Origin: G963663315 sp963665165
Lineage (GTDB): Bacteria; Pseudomonadota; Gammaproteobacteria; Arenicellales; Poriferihabitantaceae
Length of the DNA: 64,000 nt
NCBI GenBank assembly: GCA_963665165.1
Contig: OY761989.1
Span: 496,001 to 560,000 of the forward strand
Reading direction: 5' to 3'
In this document: piece by piece, positions 9,087 through 16,784 of the stretch
Layout: the number at the start of each line of letters is the position of its first letter
Position numbering within the stretch: position 1 is the first letter of the stretch
Program-made: the position numbers and the translations under genes
The notes under the pieces: model-generated
The model's input: the letters and a program-made list of their open reading frames with translations, nothing else
Databases searched by the model: none
What the model was told of the DNA's origin: nothing

Positions 9087-10107
9087 TATCAAAAGCCGGA
9101 TCAACCAGACCGCGATATTCCCGCGTCAACACCGCCTTCTGTTCTATTCGATTATTGGCGCCCAACTGCGTGCGGGGGCGCCGCTGTCATCTGCCTGCGA
9201 AACGTTGGCAAATCTGACCGATTTGTCGCCGGCACTCCGTAAAATTGCAAAAGCCGGCGCTCAGGCGGGGTATGAGGGCCGATCCGTGATTGATGGCCTG
9301 GCGGATACCGGGATGCTGCCGGACATGGATGTCGGTGTGTTTCGGGTCGCCGAATCGCGCGGCACACTGGTTGAGGCGATTGAAGCGGTTGAAACACGCG
9401 CATCGGACAAACTGGGATTTGCTGACAAGGTCATACTACCTAACCTCTACTACGTATTTCTTTTCAGTATCCTGGTTTTCTTCGCATTTGAAGCAGAGGA
9501 CTTTGCGAAGGGCCTTTTTGTGACTGGCAATTCGGACAACATGGCGGTAAAGCTGAGCATGTGGTTGAACGCCTGGGGGTCCATAACCGGTGTCGGCGTT
9601 GTCTCGCTGGCATCCGTGGTCGCATACGGGAAAGTGTCCTGGACCGGTCCGTTACGGCGCATGTTGCCGTTTTTCGATACGGAGGCGCGGTATCAGTTCG
9701 GAGTCCGTTTCTGTTCTTTGGCTGAAATGCTGGCCAGGAACGGAGCCAGCCATCTCGAGATACTCGATGCCGCTGAATCTGTATTGGGCAGTCGGTTCAC
9801 GCAACATCACATCCGATCCGCCAGAACCGCTATGAATGTGCACGGAATGGCGTTTGAAGACGCGATTGGCGGCGGACTGCTGACCGCCGAACATGCCGAA
9901 CTACTGTCCGGTATGGCGCCGGGCGGGCGGCGCGACCTCTATGCGCAGGCATTCCGGACGGTGGGAATGGTGCAGAAAAGAATACTCGAAACACGCTACA
10001 TGGTGGCGGAGGGGATGTTCAGGGCGTTCCTGCTGCTGTCGATCATGCTGCTGCTGATTACGCTGGGCAAAGGCATGTATACGATGCTCACGAATATAGC
10101 CGGATAA
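9073..10107 (+). CDS. pilR: PilR-like pilus inner-membrane platform protein (GspF family)
   Basis: Polytopic GspF-family platform protein that works with the PilQ ATPase. Two GspF domains are recognisable, with membrane helices near residues 124-141, 166-188 and 314-334. The chosen ATG at 9073 has a GGAAGGA ribosome binding sequence four bases upstream and lies inside the pilQ 3' end; an in-frame ATG at 9046 would add nine residues but lacks such a site. Length is about 344 aa, normal for R64 PilR. Followed after 27 bases by the major pilin gene. Confidence 0.87.
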   Translation: MRVTDIKSRINQTAIFPRQHRLLFYSIIGAQLRAGAPLSSACETLANLTDLSPALRKIAKAGAQAGYEGRSVIDGLADTGMLPDMDVGVFRVAESRGTLVEAIEAVETRASDKLGFADKVILPNLYYVFLFSILVFFAFEAEDFAKGLFVTGNSDNMAVKLSMWLNAWGSITGVGVVSLASVVAYGKVSWTGPLRRMLPFFDTEARYQFGVRFCSLAEMLARNGASHLEILDAAESVLGSRFTQHHIRSARTAMNVHGMAFEDAIGGGLLTAEHAELLSGMAPGGRRDLYAQAFRTVGMVQKRILETRYMVAEGMFRAFLLLSIMLLLITLGKGMYTMLTNIAG

Positions 10108-10134
10108 CACTTAACACATTATGAGGAAATAATA

Positions 10135-10596
10135 ATGAAAGAATGGTCAGGAATGAGGAGAGAAGAAGGGCTGACGCTGCCCGAAATGCTGGTGTGGCTG
10201 GGCGTGTTTGCAGTGATCGGCGCGTTCATTGCGGTACAGGGGTCGGGCATCCTTTCAGGCACCCGCCTTGAGCAGGCGAACCAGGAAGTGCACAGCGTGA
10301 TTCTGGCCGCGCAAAGCTGGCGCAGCCTGAAGGGCAATTATACCGGGGTAACCATCAAGAAGTTGGAGAATAACGGCTATAACATCAATTTCGAGTTGAA
10401 CGGCAACAAGGGAGTGAATCTGTACGATGAGGATGTGGAAATCGTGTCGAGTTCAGCGCAAGTGGCGGAGATAAGATATGTAACCACGTCCGGAAAAGAC
10501 TGCAATCAACTGAAAGCACGGGTTGAACTTCTGCCGAACATAACCGGCGAGGTCTGCGATTCGACCGACAGCGTCAGATTGAAGTTCAGTCTTTAG
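10135..10596 (+). CDS. pilS: PilS-like type IVb major prepilin
   Basis: Probable major pilin. The 153-aa precursor has a short charged leader ending in Glu-Gly, then 'LTLPEMLVWLGVFAVIG': a class III signal with the invariant Glu at position +5 of the mature protein and a hydrophobic spine of about 20 residues. The mature first residue is Leu, not Phe, which is common in type IVb pilins. Two cysteines near the C-terminus (about residues 123 and 142) can form the usual disulfide loop. GAGGA ribosome binding sequence at 10122. A processing peptidase (PilU type) is not encoded nearby, so it must come from elsewhere. Confidence 0.88.
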   Translation: MKEWSGMRREEGLTLPEMLVWLGVFAVIGAFIAVQGSGILSGTRLEQANQEVHSVILAAQSWRSLKGNYTGVTIKKLENNGYNINFELNGNKGVNLYDEDVEIVSSSAQVAEIRYVTTSGKDCNQLKARVELLPNITGEVCDSTDSVRLKFSL

Positions 10597-10612
10597 CCCG
10601 GGTAAAAACAGG

Positions 10613-11062
10613 ATGAATCCTGCTGAAATCATCATTATCCTTTTCATCATGTTCGTTCTGACGCTGACCGGGATGCACTATCCGCAATGGCGCGATGAGG
10701 CGAAATTGTCATACGATTTCAGGGTCGCCAGCGACGTGGCCTTATCGTACGTCAATCTCAAGTGCTCGAATCCCCCATCAGGAGCGGTCACGCTCGATCG
10801 TGCAACCGCGGATCTGGGCGTGACTGCCCGGGTCCAGCACCCGGAACGCTGGCGCATCCTGTTAACGTCACGACCGGGCCTGACCGGGCCAGCGACCGCG
10901 CTCCAGTATCTGGTCGGAACCGATACCTGGCAGCGGGTTTATTTGCTGGATACTTACCCGTCTGTAGCCCGGACGGACCATGTCTATCTGCACATCCATC
11001 GCAGGCCCGGGTCCCCGAACCAACGCGGGTTCCAGGGGCTGCTGGAAAACACACTATGCTGA
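10613..11062 (+). CDS. Unknown pilin-like single-pass protein in pil operon
   Basis: Unrecognised 149-aa protein lying between the major pilin and the PilV-like gene. Its first 20 residues are a hydrophobic helix beginning M-N-P-A-E, so a Glu sits at position 5 directly ahead of the helix as in a mature pilin, but there is no Gly-containing leader. The remaining part is soluble, with two Cys (about residue 47 and the very last residue). It could be a minor pilin exported without processing, or a small accessory membrane protein. In R64-type operons this position holds pilT and pilU, which it does not resemble. It overlaps the next gene by seven bases. Confidence 0.5.
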   Translation: MNPAEIIIILFIMFVLTLTGMHYPQWRDEAKLSYDFRVASDVALSYVNLKCSNPPSGAVTLDRATADLGVTARVQHPERWRILLTSRPGLTGPATALQYLVGTDTWQRVYLLDTYPSVARTDHVYLHIHRRPGSPNQRGFQGLLENTLC

Positions 11063-11997
11063 ACCAACGGGAAAACTGTGAAAACAGGGGACATGAAGGA
11101 GGATTCACGCTCCTGGAATTGACGATTGTCCTGGCGGTCATATCTGCGCTGGCGGGCGGCTGGTATCAATGGAAGCAATCCGTATTGAGGGAAAGCGCTG
11201 CGCAAAGAACTGCGGACGGCATCGTACTGATCGAGGAAGCCCTGTACAGTTATCGACTGGACACACGTCCGGCGCCCGTTGATCCTGCCTTTCCGTATGA
11301 ATGGCCGGGGTCGCTGGGCGCTCTTGATCCTTACCTGCCCGGCATCGTGGACGGGCGCAACGGAGTGGGTCAATCCTACGACATTATTCCACCGTCAGCC
11401 CCGGTTATGCGTACCACGCCGATTAAAATCAAAACGAACATGTTGACGGCAGAAAGGGCGGAGGATGTGGCGCGGCTGTTTCCCCTGAACGGTAAAATCG
11501 GGACTCTGGATACTCCGCCGCTTGCGGCAACCTGGGTGGTCGTGACTGTGCCGGTCCCCGGACACGAAGCGGCGCGCGAAGCGATGCTGGCTCGTGACGG
11601 TGCGAAGGACATGAGGGGCGACCTGGATATGGGTAATCACAATATTGTCGGCGTTGAAGATGAAATCATGATTGGCGGTGAAGGGCTGAATACGGATAAC
11701 GTGAATCTGCTGAATCAAATGTCGGCATTGAACTGCTCGAATGCGGTCCGGATCGATGGCGGAATCGCGCAATGTGCAGAACCGCCAGAGTGCAGGTTGT
11801 GCATCGAGTACAATTCCCGATACGCCGCTGGCGGGGAGCAGTGCGGTAGCCTGCGCCTGCCGTATGTCAACAGTAAACTGTCATCATGCAGCGGCTGGAC
11901 CAGCGCGGGCAATCCAGCCTGGACATTGCCCATAGTAGACGATACCGACGACCGACCGGGGTGGTGCGAATACAAGTTCAAGGTAGAATGCCGCTGA
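11056..11997 (+). CDS. pilV: PilV-like minor pilin / tip adhesin
   Basis: Probable pilus-tip protein. The 313-aa precursor has a class III prepilin signal: a polar leader ending in Glu-Gly-Gly followed by 'FTLLELTIVLAVISALAGG' with Glu at +5. The middle part contains 'ARDGAKDM.GDLDMGNHNI.GV', the repeat-like motif seen in PilV shaft regions, and the C-terminal 80 residues are Cys-rich (eight or more Cys), consistent with a disulfide-stabilised receptor domain. No shufflon repeats, alternative 3' ends or rci recombinase follow, so the adhesin looks fixed and not phase-variable. Confidence 0.75.
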   Translation: MLNQRENCENRGHEGGFTLLELTIVLAVISALAGGWYQWKQSVLRESAAQRTADGIVLIEEALYSYRLDTRPAPVDPAFPYEWPGSLGALDPYLPGIVDGRNGVGQSYDIIPPSAPVMRTTPIKIKTNMLTAERAEDVARLFPLNGKIGTLDTPPLAATWVVVTVPVPGHEAAREAMLARDGAKDMRGDLDMGNHNIVGVEDEIMIGGEGLNTDNVNLLNQMSALNCSNAVRIDGGIAQCAEPPECRLCIEYNSRYAAGGEQCGSLRLPYVNSKLSSCSGWTSAGNPAWTLPIVDDTDDRPGWCEYKFKVECR

Positions 11998-12050
11998 CAT
12001 CGACCCGGTGTGCGAAACCCGCTACAAATATTGAGTGCAGACAGGCAGTC

Positions 12051-12764
12051 ATGATCTTTAAATCCATCTTCGGAATCGTAATGGGATTTTTCGCGTTCTC
12101 CGCAACCGTTTCCGGTGACGATGTGGACGAGGCGGTGCGGATGTTGAACAAGCTGGCCGTTGCCGAAGAAGCAAGATGCAGTCCCTATGAGCGCGACAGG
12201 CACTATTCGTACCCGCAGAGCCTTGAACCGCTTGTTGCCGGGCAATCAGGCGGTATTTACGGACCCTATACAGGAACCTGTTTTGCGTCTCTTTATGAAA
12301 CCCACATTGAACATATCGTGGCCGTTAGCGAGGCCCACGACAGTGGGTTGTGCGCGGCGTCCCCGGCTATACGCCGCCAGTTCGCGTCGGACTTGCGCAA
12401 TCTGACTCTGGCTTCCGGCGCTGTCAACAAGGAAAAGTTCGACAAGGATGCCGCCCAATGGCAGCCGCAGCGCAACCGTTGCTGGTTCGCGGCCCGCGTA
12501 ATCGATGTCCGTTCGACCTATGGGCTGACCATTGACGCCATGGAGAAGGCGGCCTTGTCAGCAATCCTGAGCCAGTGTGACAGTACCGCGCTGGAGGCGG
12601 TTGATTGCCGATTTTCCGATGTCCTGATGCAGTATGACGACAATAAAAACGGGTATATTACCTGTTCGGAAGCGCGGGCGCACGGCATAGCGCCTGTGTT
12701 GCGCGACCACCCGGCTTACGCTTACATGACGGACGGCGACAATGACGGAATGGTATGTGAATAA
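12051..12764 (+). CDS. Secreted HNH-type nuclease with Excalibur domain
   Basis: Predicted extracellular nuclease of 237 aa. A signal peptide (hydrophobic residues about 5-19, then SGDD) is followed by a domain with 'THIEHIVAVSEAHDSGLC' and 'DLRNLTLAS..VN..K.DKDAA.W.P..NRCWFA', the pattern of the GmrSD C-terminal/DUF1524 His-Me finger nucleases. The last 40 residues form a calcium-binding Excalibur-type motif with two Asp-rich loops ('YDDNKNGYITCSEA' and 'DGDNDGMVCE'). It lies 53 bases after pilV on the same strand and is the last gene before a terminator-like hairpin. The start at 12051 is chosen because it begins the signal peptide. Its association with a secretion/pilus operon suggests a role in DNA processing at the cell surface, which is inference. 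Confidence 0.75.
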   Translation: MIFKSIFGIVMGFFAFSATVSGDDVDEAVRMLNKLAVAEEARCSPYERDRHYSYPQSLEPLVAGQSGGIYGPYTGTCFASLYETHIEHIVAVSEAHDSGLCAASPAIRRQFASDLRNLTLASGAVNKEKFDKDAAQWQPQRNRCWFAARVIDVRSTYGLTIDAMEKAALSAILSQCDSTALEAVDCRFSDVLMQYDDNKNGYITCSEARAHGIAPVLRDHPAYAYMTDGDNDGMVCE

Positions 12765-12770
12765 GGCTTC

Positions 12771-12816
12771 GGGAAAACCCATATCCATTCTGGTATATCG
12801 GGAACCGGGTTTTTTC
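12771..12816 (+). terminator. Probable terminator of the trb-pil operon
   Basis: An inverted repeat with AAAACCC on the left and GGGTTTT on the right, plus an inner imperfect ATATCCA/TGGTATAT pair, ends in a run of six T. It starts six bases after the nuclease stop codon. Position and T run fit an intrinsic terminator; folding energy was not calculated. Confidence 0.5.
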
Positions 12817-12857
12817 ATGGTAAGATGGATTTCAATCCGTCACTGTCAAGGGTCGTC

Positions 12858-13061
12858 ATGAGTGAGAAACAAAAGTTGATTGCTGAAATGCTGGAACTCC
12901 AACGCAAGTTCATAGAATATGACCGGGAATCCGGCATGCGCCAGGAAAGCTACTGGATGGATGATGAAAATCATCCGCTGAACAACTACCGTGATATCTA
13001 CGCGGAAAAAGCGACCAGAGTGGTTGACCTGGCCCATCAGGAAAAGGGTTCCCGACGTTAA
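12858..13061 (+). CDS. Small charged protein of unknown function
   Basis: A 67-aa soluble, strongly charged protein (MSEKQKLIAEM start) with a predicted helical N-terminus and no Cys or membrane segment. The ATG at 12858 is preferred over an upstream start at 12825, because it begins a continuous helix and avoids the terminator region. It is followed after 35 bases by the 181-aa unknown gene, and the two are probably co-transcribed. No function can be stated. Confidence 0.55.
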   Translation: MSEKQKLIAEMLELQRKFIEYDRESGMRQESYWMDDENHPLNNYRDIYAEKATRVVDLAHQEKGSRR

Positions 13062-13096
13062 TCCCGTTCACCCTGCAACCGGGTACGCCGACGATT

Positions 13097-13642
13097 ATGC
13101 GTATCCGCAATAAATGGCGCACAGCCAAACCCCGCGCATTGGAAGACAATGCGACTGCGGCCGCTTATATTATCTGGCAAGTCGGGTTGCATTTTGCCAA
13201 AAACCTGCATCAGGAAGAATTCGACTATGAATCGGATCATCAACGGGCCAGGGTCATCGCGGAATATTTGATTTTTCTCAGCCATATCACGGACAGGCTC
13301 GCGCATCAGCGGCTGGATGATGAACAACGGCAAATTTACGTCTCGACACTGGTCGAACAGGTTGCCCGGCAATATCAGCGTAATGTCGAGGAAATCATGG
13401 GAAGCGGTGACTACCGAACCGGTTTCCTTCGCATCGTCAATACCCGATTCGACGAATATGCCAAGGGGGTATTCGAAGGCGATGAACCGGGTTATGCCGC
13501 CAGGAGGTTATTGGGAAACCGGATACAGGAAATCATGGGGCAATCCCAGACCAACAAGTGGGTCATCCAGCAAATCATCGACATAGACTCCCTGGATGCC
13601 GCCGACCAGATGATAAAGGGCATAAAACCCCTGCTGGATTAA
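13097..13642 (+). CDS. Conserved-looking helical protein of unknown function
   Basis: A 181-aa, mostly alpha-helical soluble protein with many His, Gln and acidic residues in its first half (an 'F.SH..DRLAHQRL' stretch around residue 65) and no signal peptide. I do not recognise a domain. It reads as a genuine gene (balanced codon use, no internal low-complexity tract) and pairs with the 67-aa gene upstream. It converges with the methyltransferase gene ending at 13652. Confidence 0.55.
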   Translation: MRIRNKWRTAKPRALEDNATAAAYIIWQVGLHFAKNLHQEEFDYESDHQRARVIAEYLIFLSHITDRLAHQRLDDEQRQIYVSTLVEQVARQYQRNVEEIMGSGDYRTGFLRIVNTRFDEYAKGVFEGDEPGYAARRLLGNRIQEIMGQSQTNKWVIQQIIDIDSLDAADQMIKGIKPLLD

Positions 13643-13651
13643 CTCTGTTCT

Positions 13652-14281
13652 TCAGGATTTGACCGGGACTGCCTGACTGACGATCGCCAGCCAGGGTTGT
13701 CGCTCGATCGGTAACCCGGCGGGCCGGTAGTAATGGTTCAATATCGTAAAACCCGCTGCCCGCAGGAGAGGTCCGATCACGTCGATCTCCATGTAGCAAC
13801 CATATCGCTCACCGGACCAGCCCTCGGCATTGCCGCGGGGATTGGACATGAACAGGATGCCGTCGGCCCGCAATGTGTCGTGCAGCGTTTTCAGTACAGC
13901 GGGCAGTTCACTGCCCGGCACATGAAACAGCGAGGCATTGGCGAAAATGCCATCGAAGCTTTGCGGCGGCAACGACAAATTCAGGAAATTTTGATGCAGC
14001 ACCTCGCAACCGGAGTATTTTCGGGCCATTTTACAGAATTCGATACTGCCATCGAGTCCGACCGGCCTGTGTCCAAGTTCATGAAAATATTTCAGGTCCC
14101 GGCCGGGACCGCAACCGAAATCGAGGATATCGAGTTTTTTGCCCGCACGGAACGGAGCCAGGAATGCGGCATAGTTCTGGGTTACGTCATGGTCGATGGT
14201 GCCCGCAAAAAATGAGGCGGCGTTCTTATCGTAATGATCCAGCGTACGGGATTCGATTGTGTCCAGATCGGTCGTGTTCAT
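13652..14281 (-). CDS. Class I SAM-dependent methyltransferase
   Basis: Soluble 209-aa methyltransferase with the Rossmann motif I 'LDFGCGPGRD' at about residue 52, an acidic motif II end ('GLDGS') and a motif IV region 'FDGIFANASLFH'. The substrate is not evident; the closest general type is the small-molecule/UbiE-like group. It is a single gene, convergent with the upstream plus-strand gene and followed on the same strand (upstream in transcription) by a GST gene. Confidence 0.78.
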   Translation of the reverse strand: MNTTDLDTIESRTLDHYDKNAASFFAGTIDHDVTQNYAAFLAPFRAGKKLDILDFGCGPGRDLKYFHELGHRPVGLDGSIEFCKMARKYSGCEVLHQNFLNLSLPPQSFDGIFANASLFHVPGSELPAVLKTLHDTLRADGILFMSNPRGNAEGWSGERYGCYMEIDVIGPLLRAAGFTILNHYYRPAGLPIERQPWLAIVSQAVPVKS

Positions 14282-14330
14282 CGGTTTGTATCAGATTGCG
14301 TTGCCCGGACACTGAAATTCGGGCGGGTGG

Positions 14331-14951
14331 TCAGGGCATCGGTATTTCTGTCTCGATCGGGACACGATAGCCTTTTTGTACCGCCGGACGCGCGGCAATT
14401 TCGGTGTACCAGCGTTTCACACTCGGGAAGTCGTTCATATCGACCTGTTGCCATTCAAACCTGGATGCCCAGGGCCATAACGCGATATCGGCGATCGAGT
14501 AGTCGCCGGCGACATATTCATTTTCTTCCAGGTGGTCATCAAGTACGGCATAGAGGCGCTGGGCTTCGATCTTGTATCTTTTCTCGGCGTATTCACTGGT
14601 CCCGGCCTTGAAGTGCAGGAAGTGGTGAGCCTGCCCAAGCATCGGGCCGAAGCCGCCCATCTGGAACATCAGCCATTCCAGAATCTGCCAGCGCTTGTCT
14701 TCCGGCATCAGCATCCCGGTTTTATCTGCCAGATAAATCAGGATCGCGCCTGATTCCATCATGTTCAGGCCATTTTCGTCATCGACAATAGCCGGAATCT
14801 TGTTGTTCGGGCTTATCTGCAGGAAATCCTCATCGAATTGGTCATTCTTGCCGATGTCAATCGGGTGAACCCGGTAGGGCAGGCCGGTTTCTTCGAGCAT
14901 GATGGATACCTTCCGTCCATTCGGGGTACTCCAGGTATATAGATTGATCAT
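14331..14951 (-). CDS. Glutathione S-transferase-like disulfide oxidoreductase (YfcG type)
   Basis: Cytosolic 206-aa GST-fold protein. The N-terminal thioredoxin-like domain opens with 'YTWSTPNGRKVSIMLEE' and has the cis-Pro/Ser glutathione site 'NNKIPAIVD...MMESGAILIYLA', both close to the E. coli YfcG/YghU group of disulfide-bond oxidoreductases. The C-terminal helical domain has 'VAGDYSIADIALWPW', the GST N-cap motif. Probably acts on glutathione mixed disulfides. A second member of the same group lies at 36986-37834. Confidence 0.82.
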   Translation of the reverse strand: MINLYTWSTPNGRKVSIMLEETGLPYRVHPIDIGKNDQFDEDFLQISPNNKIPAIVDDENGLNMMESGAILIYLADKTGMLMPEDKRWQILEWLMFQMGGFGPMLGQAHHFLHFKAGTSEYAEKRYKIEAQRLYAVLDDHLEENEYVAGDYSIADIALWPWASRFEWQQVDMNDFPSVKRWYTEIAARPAVQKGYRVPIETEIPMP

Positions 14952-15168
14952 GAAAGTGTTTTTTGGGTCCGGTTGATTGGGTTGTCTTGAGCGAGGTCAC
15001 GACCAGACTGCAATTATAGGAGGTTCGGGGTCAAAATAATCCATTTCCTGACGGATTGGCGATTTTCTTCCGGTTCATTCTGCATGGTCCGGCTCTGACG
15101 GGCATGGTCCGAATATCCCATTAGCCATATTTCCGATAGCTTTGCGCCGATGTAAGCTGTACTGCAAA

Positions 15169-15615
15169 ATGAACGATGACTCTCTGTTAAATCTGGGCAG
15201 CGGCATTTCCGCGTTTGAATCGAAGCATTTCGCTTTGGCGCTGCGTATCTTGTCGCCTTTGGCGGAAAACGGCAATGCGGAAGCGCAATACCGTATGGCG
15301 ATCATGTATCAAAATGGCCTGGGTGTGGTCCGGAATGAACGGATGGCATTCAAAAACATGAAACTGGCTGCCGAACAATCGCTTGCCCTGGCTCAGCATG
15401 GGCTGGGTTTCATGTATATGGAAGGGGAATGCGTGAATCAGGATGCTTCAAAGGCGGCATACTGGTTTACCCAGGCTGCAAACCAGGGTCTGGTGGGTTC
15501 GCAGGCGACTCTGGCCTTATTGTACGAAGAAGGCCGCGGTTGCGAGGTGGATCTGGAAAAAGCGAAAATGTGGTATCGGAAGGCGGGTTTTGACGACAAG
15601 GCGGATTCGCTTTGA
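15169..15615 (+). CDS. Sel1-repeat (TPR-like) protein
   Basis: A 148-aa protein made of Sel1-like repeats: 'A.AQYRMAIMYQNGLGV', 'ALAQHGLGFMYMEGE', and 'GSQATLALLYEEGRG', each followed by an 'A..W...AA' helix. Such repeats mediate protein-protein contacts; no catalytic site is present and no signal peptide is seen with the ATG at 15169. A TTG 27 bases upstream in frame would add nine residues. The stop overlaps the next gene by four bases, so it is translated together with the TrpD2-like protein. Confidence 0.75.
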   Translation: MNDDSLLNLGSGISAFESKHFALALRILSPLAENGNAEAQYRMAIMYQNGLGVVRNERMAFKNMKLAAEQSLALAQHGLGFMYMEGECVNQDASKAAYWFTQAANQGLVGSQATLALLYEEGRGCEVDLEKAKMWYRKAGFDDKADSL

Positions 15616-16757
15616 ATGCTCCCACTGAACGGGCCGGGGTGGATACGTCCGGCGCTCCCCAATCGCGCATGCGACGGTATCTTCAGCTCATCGCAACTGG
15701 CCCGGAGTTGAGCAAATCCCTGACCGAAGCGCAGGCAGAGGATGCCATGGACATGATCCTGAGAGGCCAGATCAGCCCGGTGCGAACGGCGTTGTTCCTG
15801 ATTGCGTTGCGGATGAAGCGCGAAACCGATGCCGAGAATATCGGCGTTCTCAACGCACTGATGCGCAATCTCACGACCTGTACGGCCCGTAGCCCGGAAA
15901 TCCTGGCTGTCGCCGATCCGTTCAACGGGTATACTCGCAGCCTGCCGGCAACTCCGTTTCTGCCGGCTGTCTACGCCGCCTGTGGATTGCCGACCTATAT
16001 ACACGGGTTGAAGTTCGTCGGTCCAAAGTACGGCATTACGGCACGGATGGTGCTGGATGCGGCAGGGGTCCAGGTCGAACTGGGTCCATCCAGGGCGGCG
16101 CAAAAACTGGATCATGCGGATACCGGATGGAGCTACCTTGACCAGGGGCAGTATATTCCCGCGTTGAACGAATTGGTTGAACTTCGGGACGAGATGGTAA
16201 AACGAAGTTGTATTTCCACACTTGAGGTGGTGTTGCAACCCTTGCGGGGCGCCCGCGCCACCTATCTCGTAACCGGGTTCGTACACAAGGCTTATCCTCC
16301 GGTTTATGCGATGCTGGCCAGACACGCCGGATTTGATTCGAGCGCCATTGTCCGTGGTGTCGAAGGAGGTTGTATTCCTTCGCTTAGCCAGGTGTCACGC
16401 TATTTCGGTTGTTGGGGGGATGAGGAGTTGACGCTGAACAAACTGGCGCCCGGTGAGTTCGGGATAGAACGGAAACAGCGGGCGATTCCGGTTCCCGAAT
16501 CATTTCAGGCGGATATTGAACAAACATCCTGTGACAATACCCGAATACTCAGGGGGGTTGTGGACCATACGGTCGAGCTTGGGCTTGAAGCGCTGGGCAA
16601 CACTCCCGGCAAGATGCGTGACAGCCTGATTTACGGCGCCGCCATCGGGTTGAGGCAATTCAGGATGGTTTCGGATTCACGCGAGGCGGCGGCCAGGGCG
16701 ACCCGGGCGATTGCCAGTGGCGAAGCTCTGGCAAGATTCAGGGCGGCCTGTTGTTAG
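15612..16757 (+). CDS. TrpD2/YbiB-like phosphoribosyltransferase-fold protein
   Basis: Member of the anthranilate phosphoribosyltransferase-like superfamily (YbiB/TrpD2 group), which keeps the fold of TrpD but generally lacks anthranilate binding; some members bind nucleic acid. The 381-aa frame has the N-terminal helical domain ('LTEAQAEDAMDMILRGQISPVRTALFL', read as separate helices) and a glycosyltransferase-3 core with 'GLKFVGPKYGIT' and 'GVEGG' elements. The TTG at 15612 overlaps the Sel1 stop; an in-frame ATG at 15669 is an equally credible start since homologues begin about there. It lies directly upstream of cysG on the same strand. Confidence 0.68.
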   Translation: MNAPTERAGVDTSGAPQSRMRRYLQLIATGPELSKSLTEAQAEDAMDMILRGQISPVRTALFLIALRMKRETDAENIGVLNALMRNLTTCTARSPEILAVADPFNGYTRSLPATPFLPAVYAACGLPTYIHGLKFVGPKYGITARMVLDAAGVQVELGPSRAAQKLDHADTGWSYLDQGQYIPALNELVELRDEMVKRSCISTLEVVLQPLRGARATYLVTGFVHKAYPPVYAMLARHAGFDSSAIVRGVEGGCIPSLSQVSRYFGCWGDEELTLNKLAPGEFGIERKQRAIPVPESFQADIEQTSCDNTRILRGVVDHTVELGLEALGNTPGKMRDSLIYGAAIGLRQFRMVSDSREAAARATRAIASGEALARFRAACC

Positions 16758-16784
16758 CGGGTTCTCCCGGCTGATGGGATTGAC

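Noticed and set aside
11056..11997. Shufflon at the 3' end of pilV
   Set aside because: No inverted repeats, alternative C-terminal cassettes or rci gene follow; the next gene is a nuclease with its own signal peptide.
1..12764. Complete conjugative element
   Set aside because: No relaxase, coupling protein, VirB4 ATPase, integrase or oriT is visible in the window, so transfer ability cannot be claimed.
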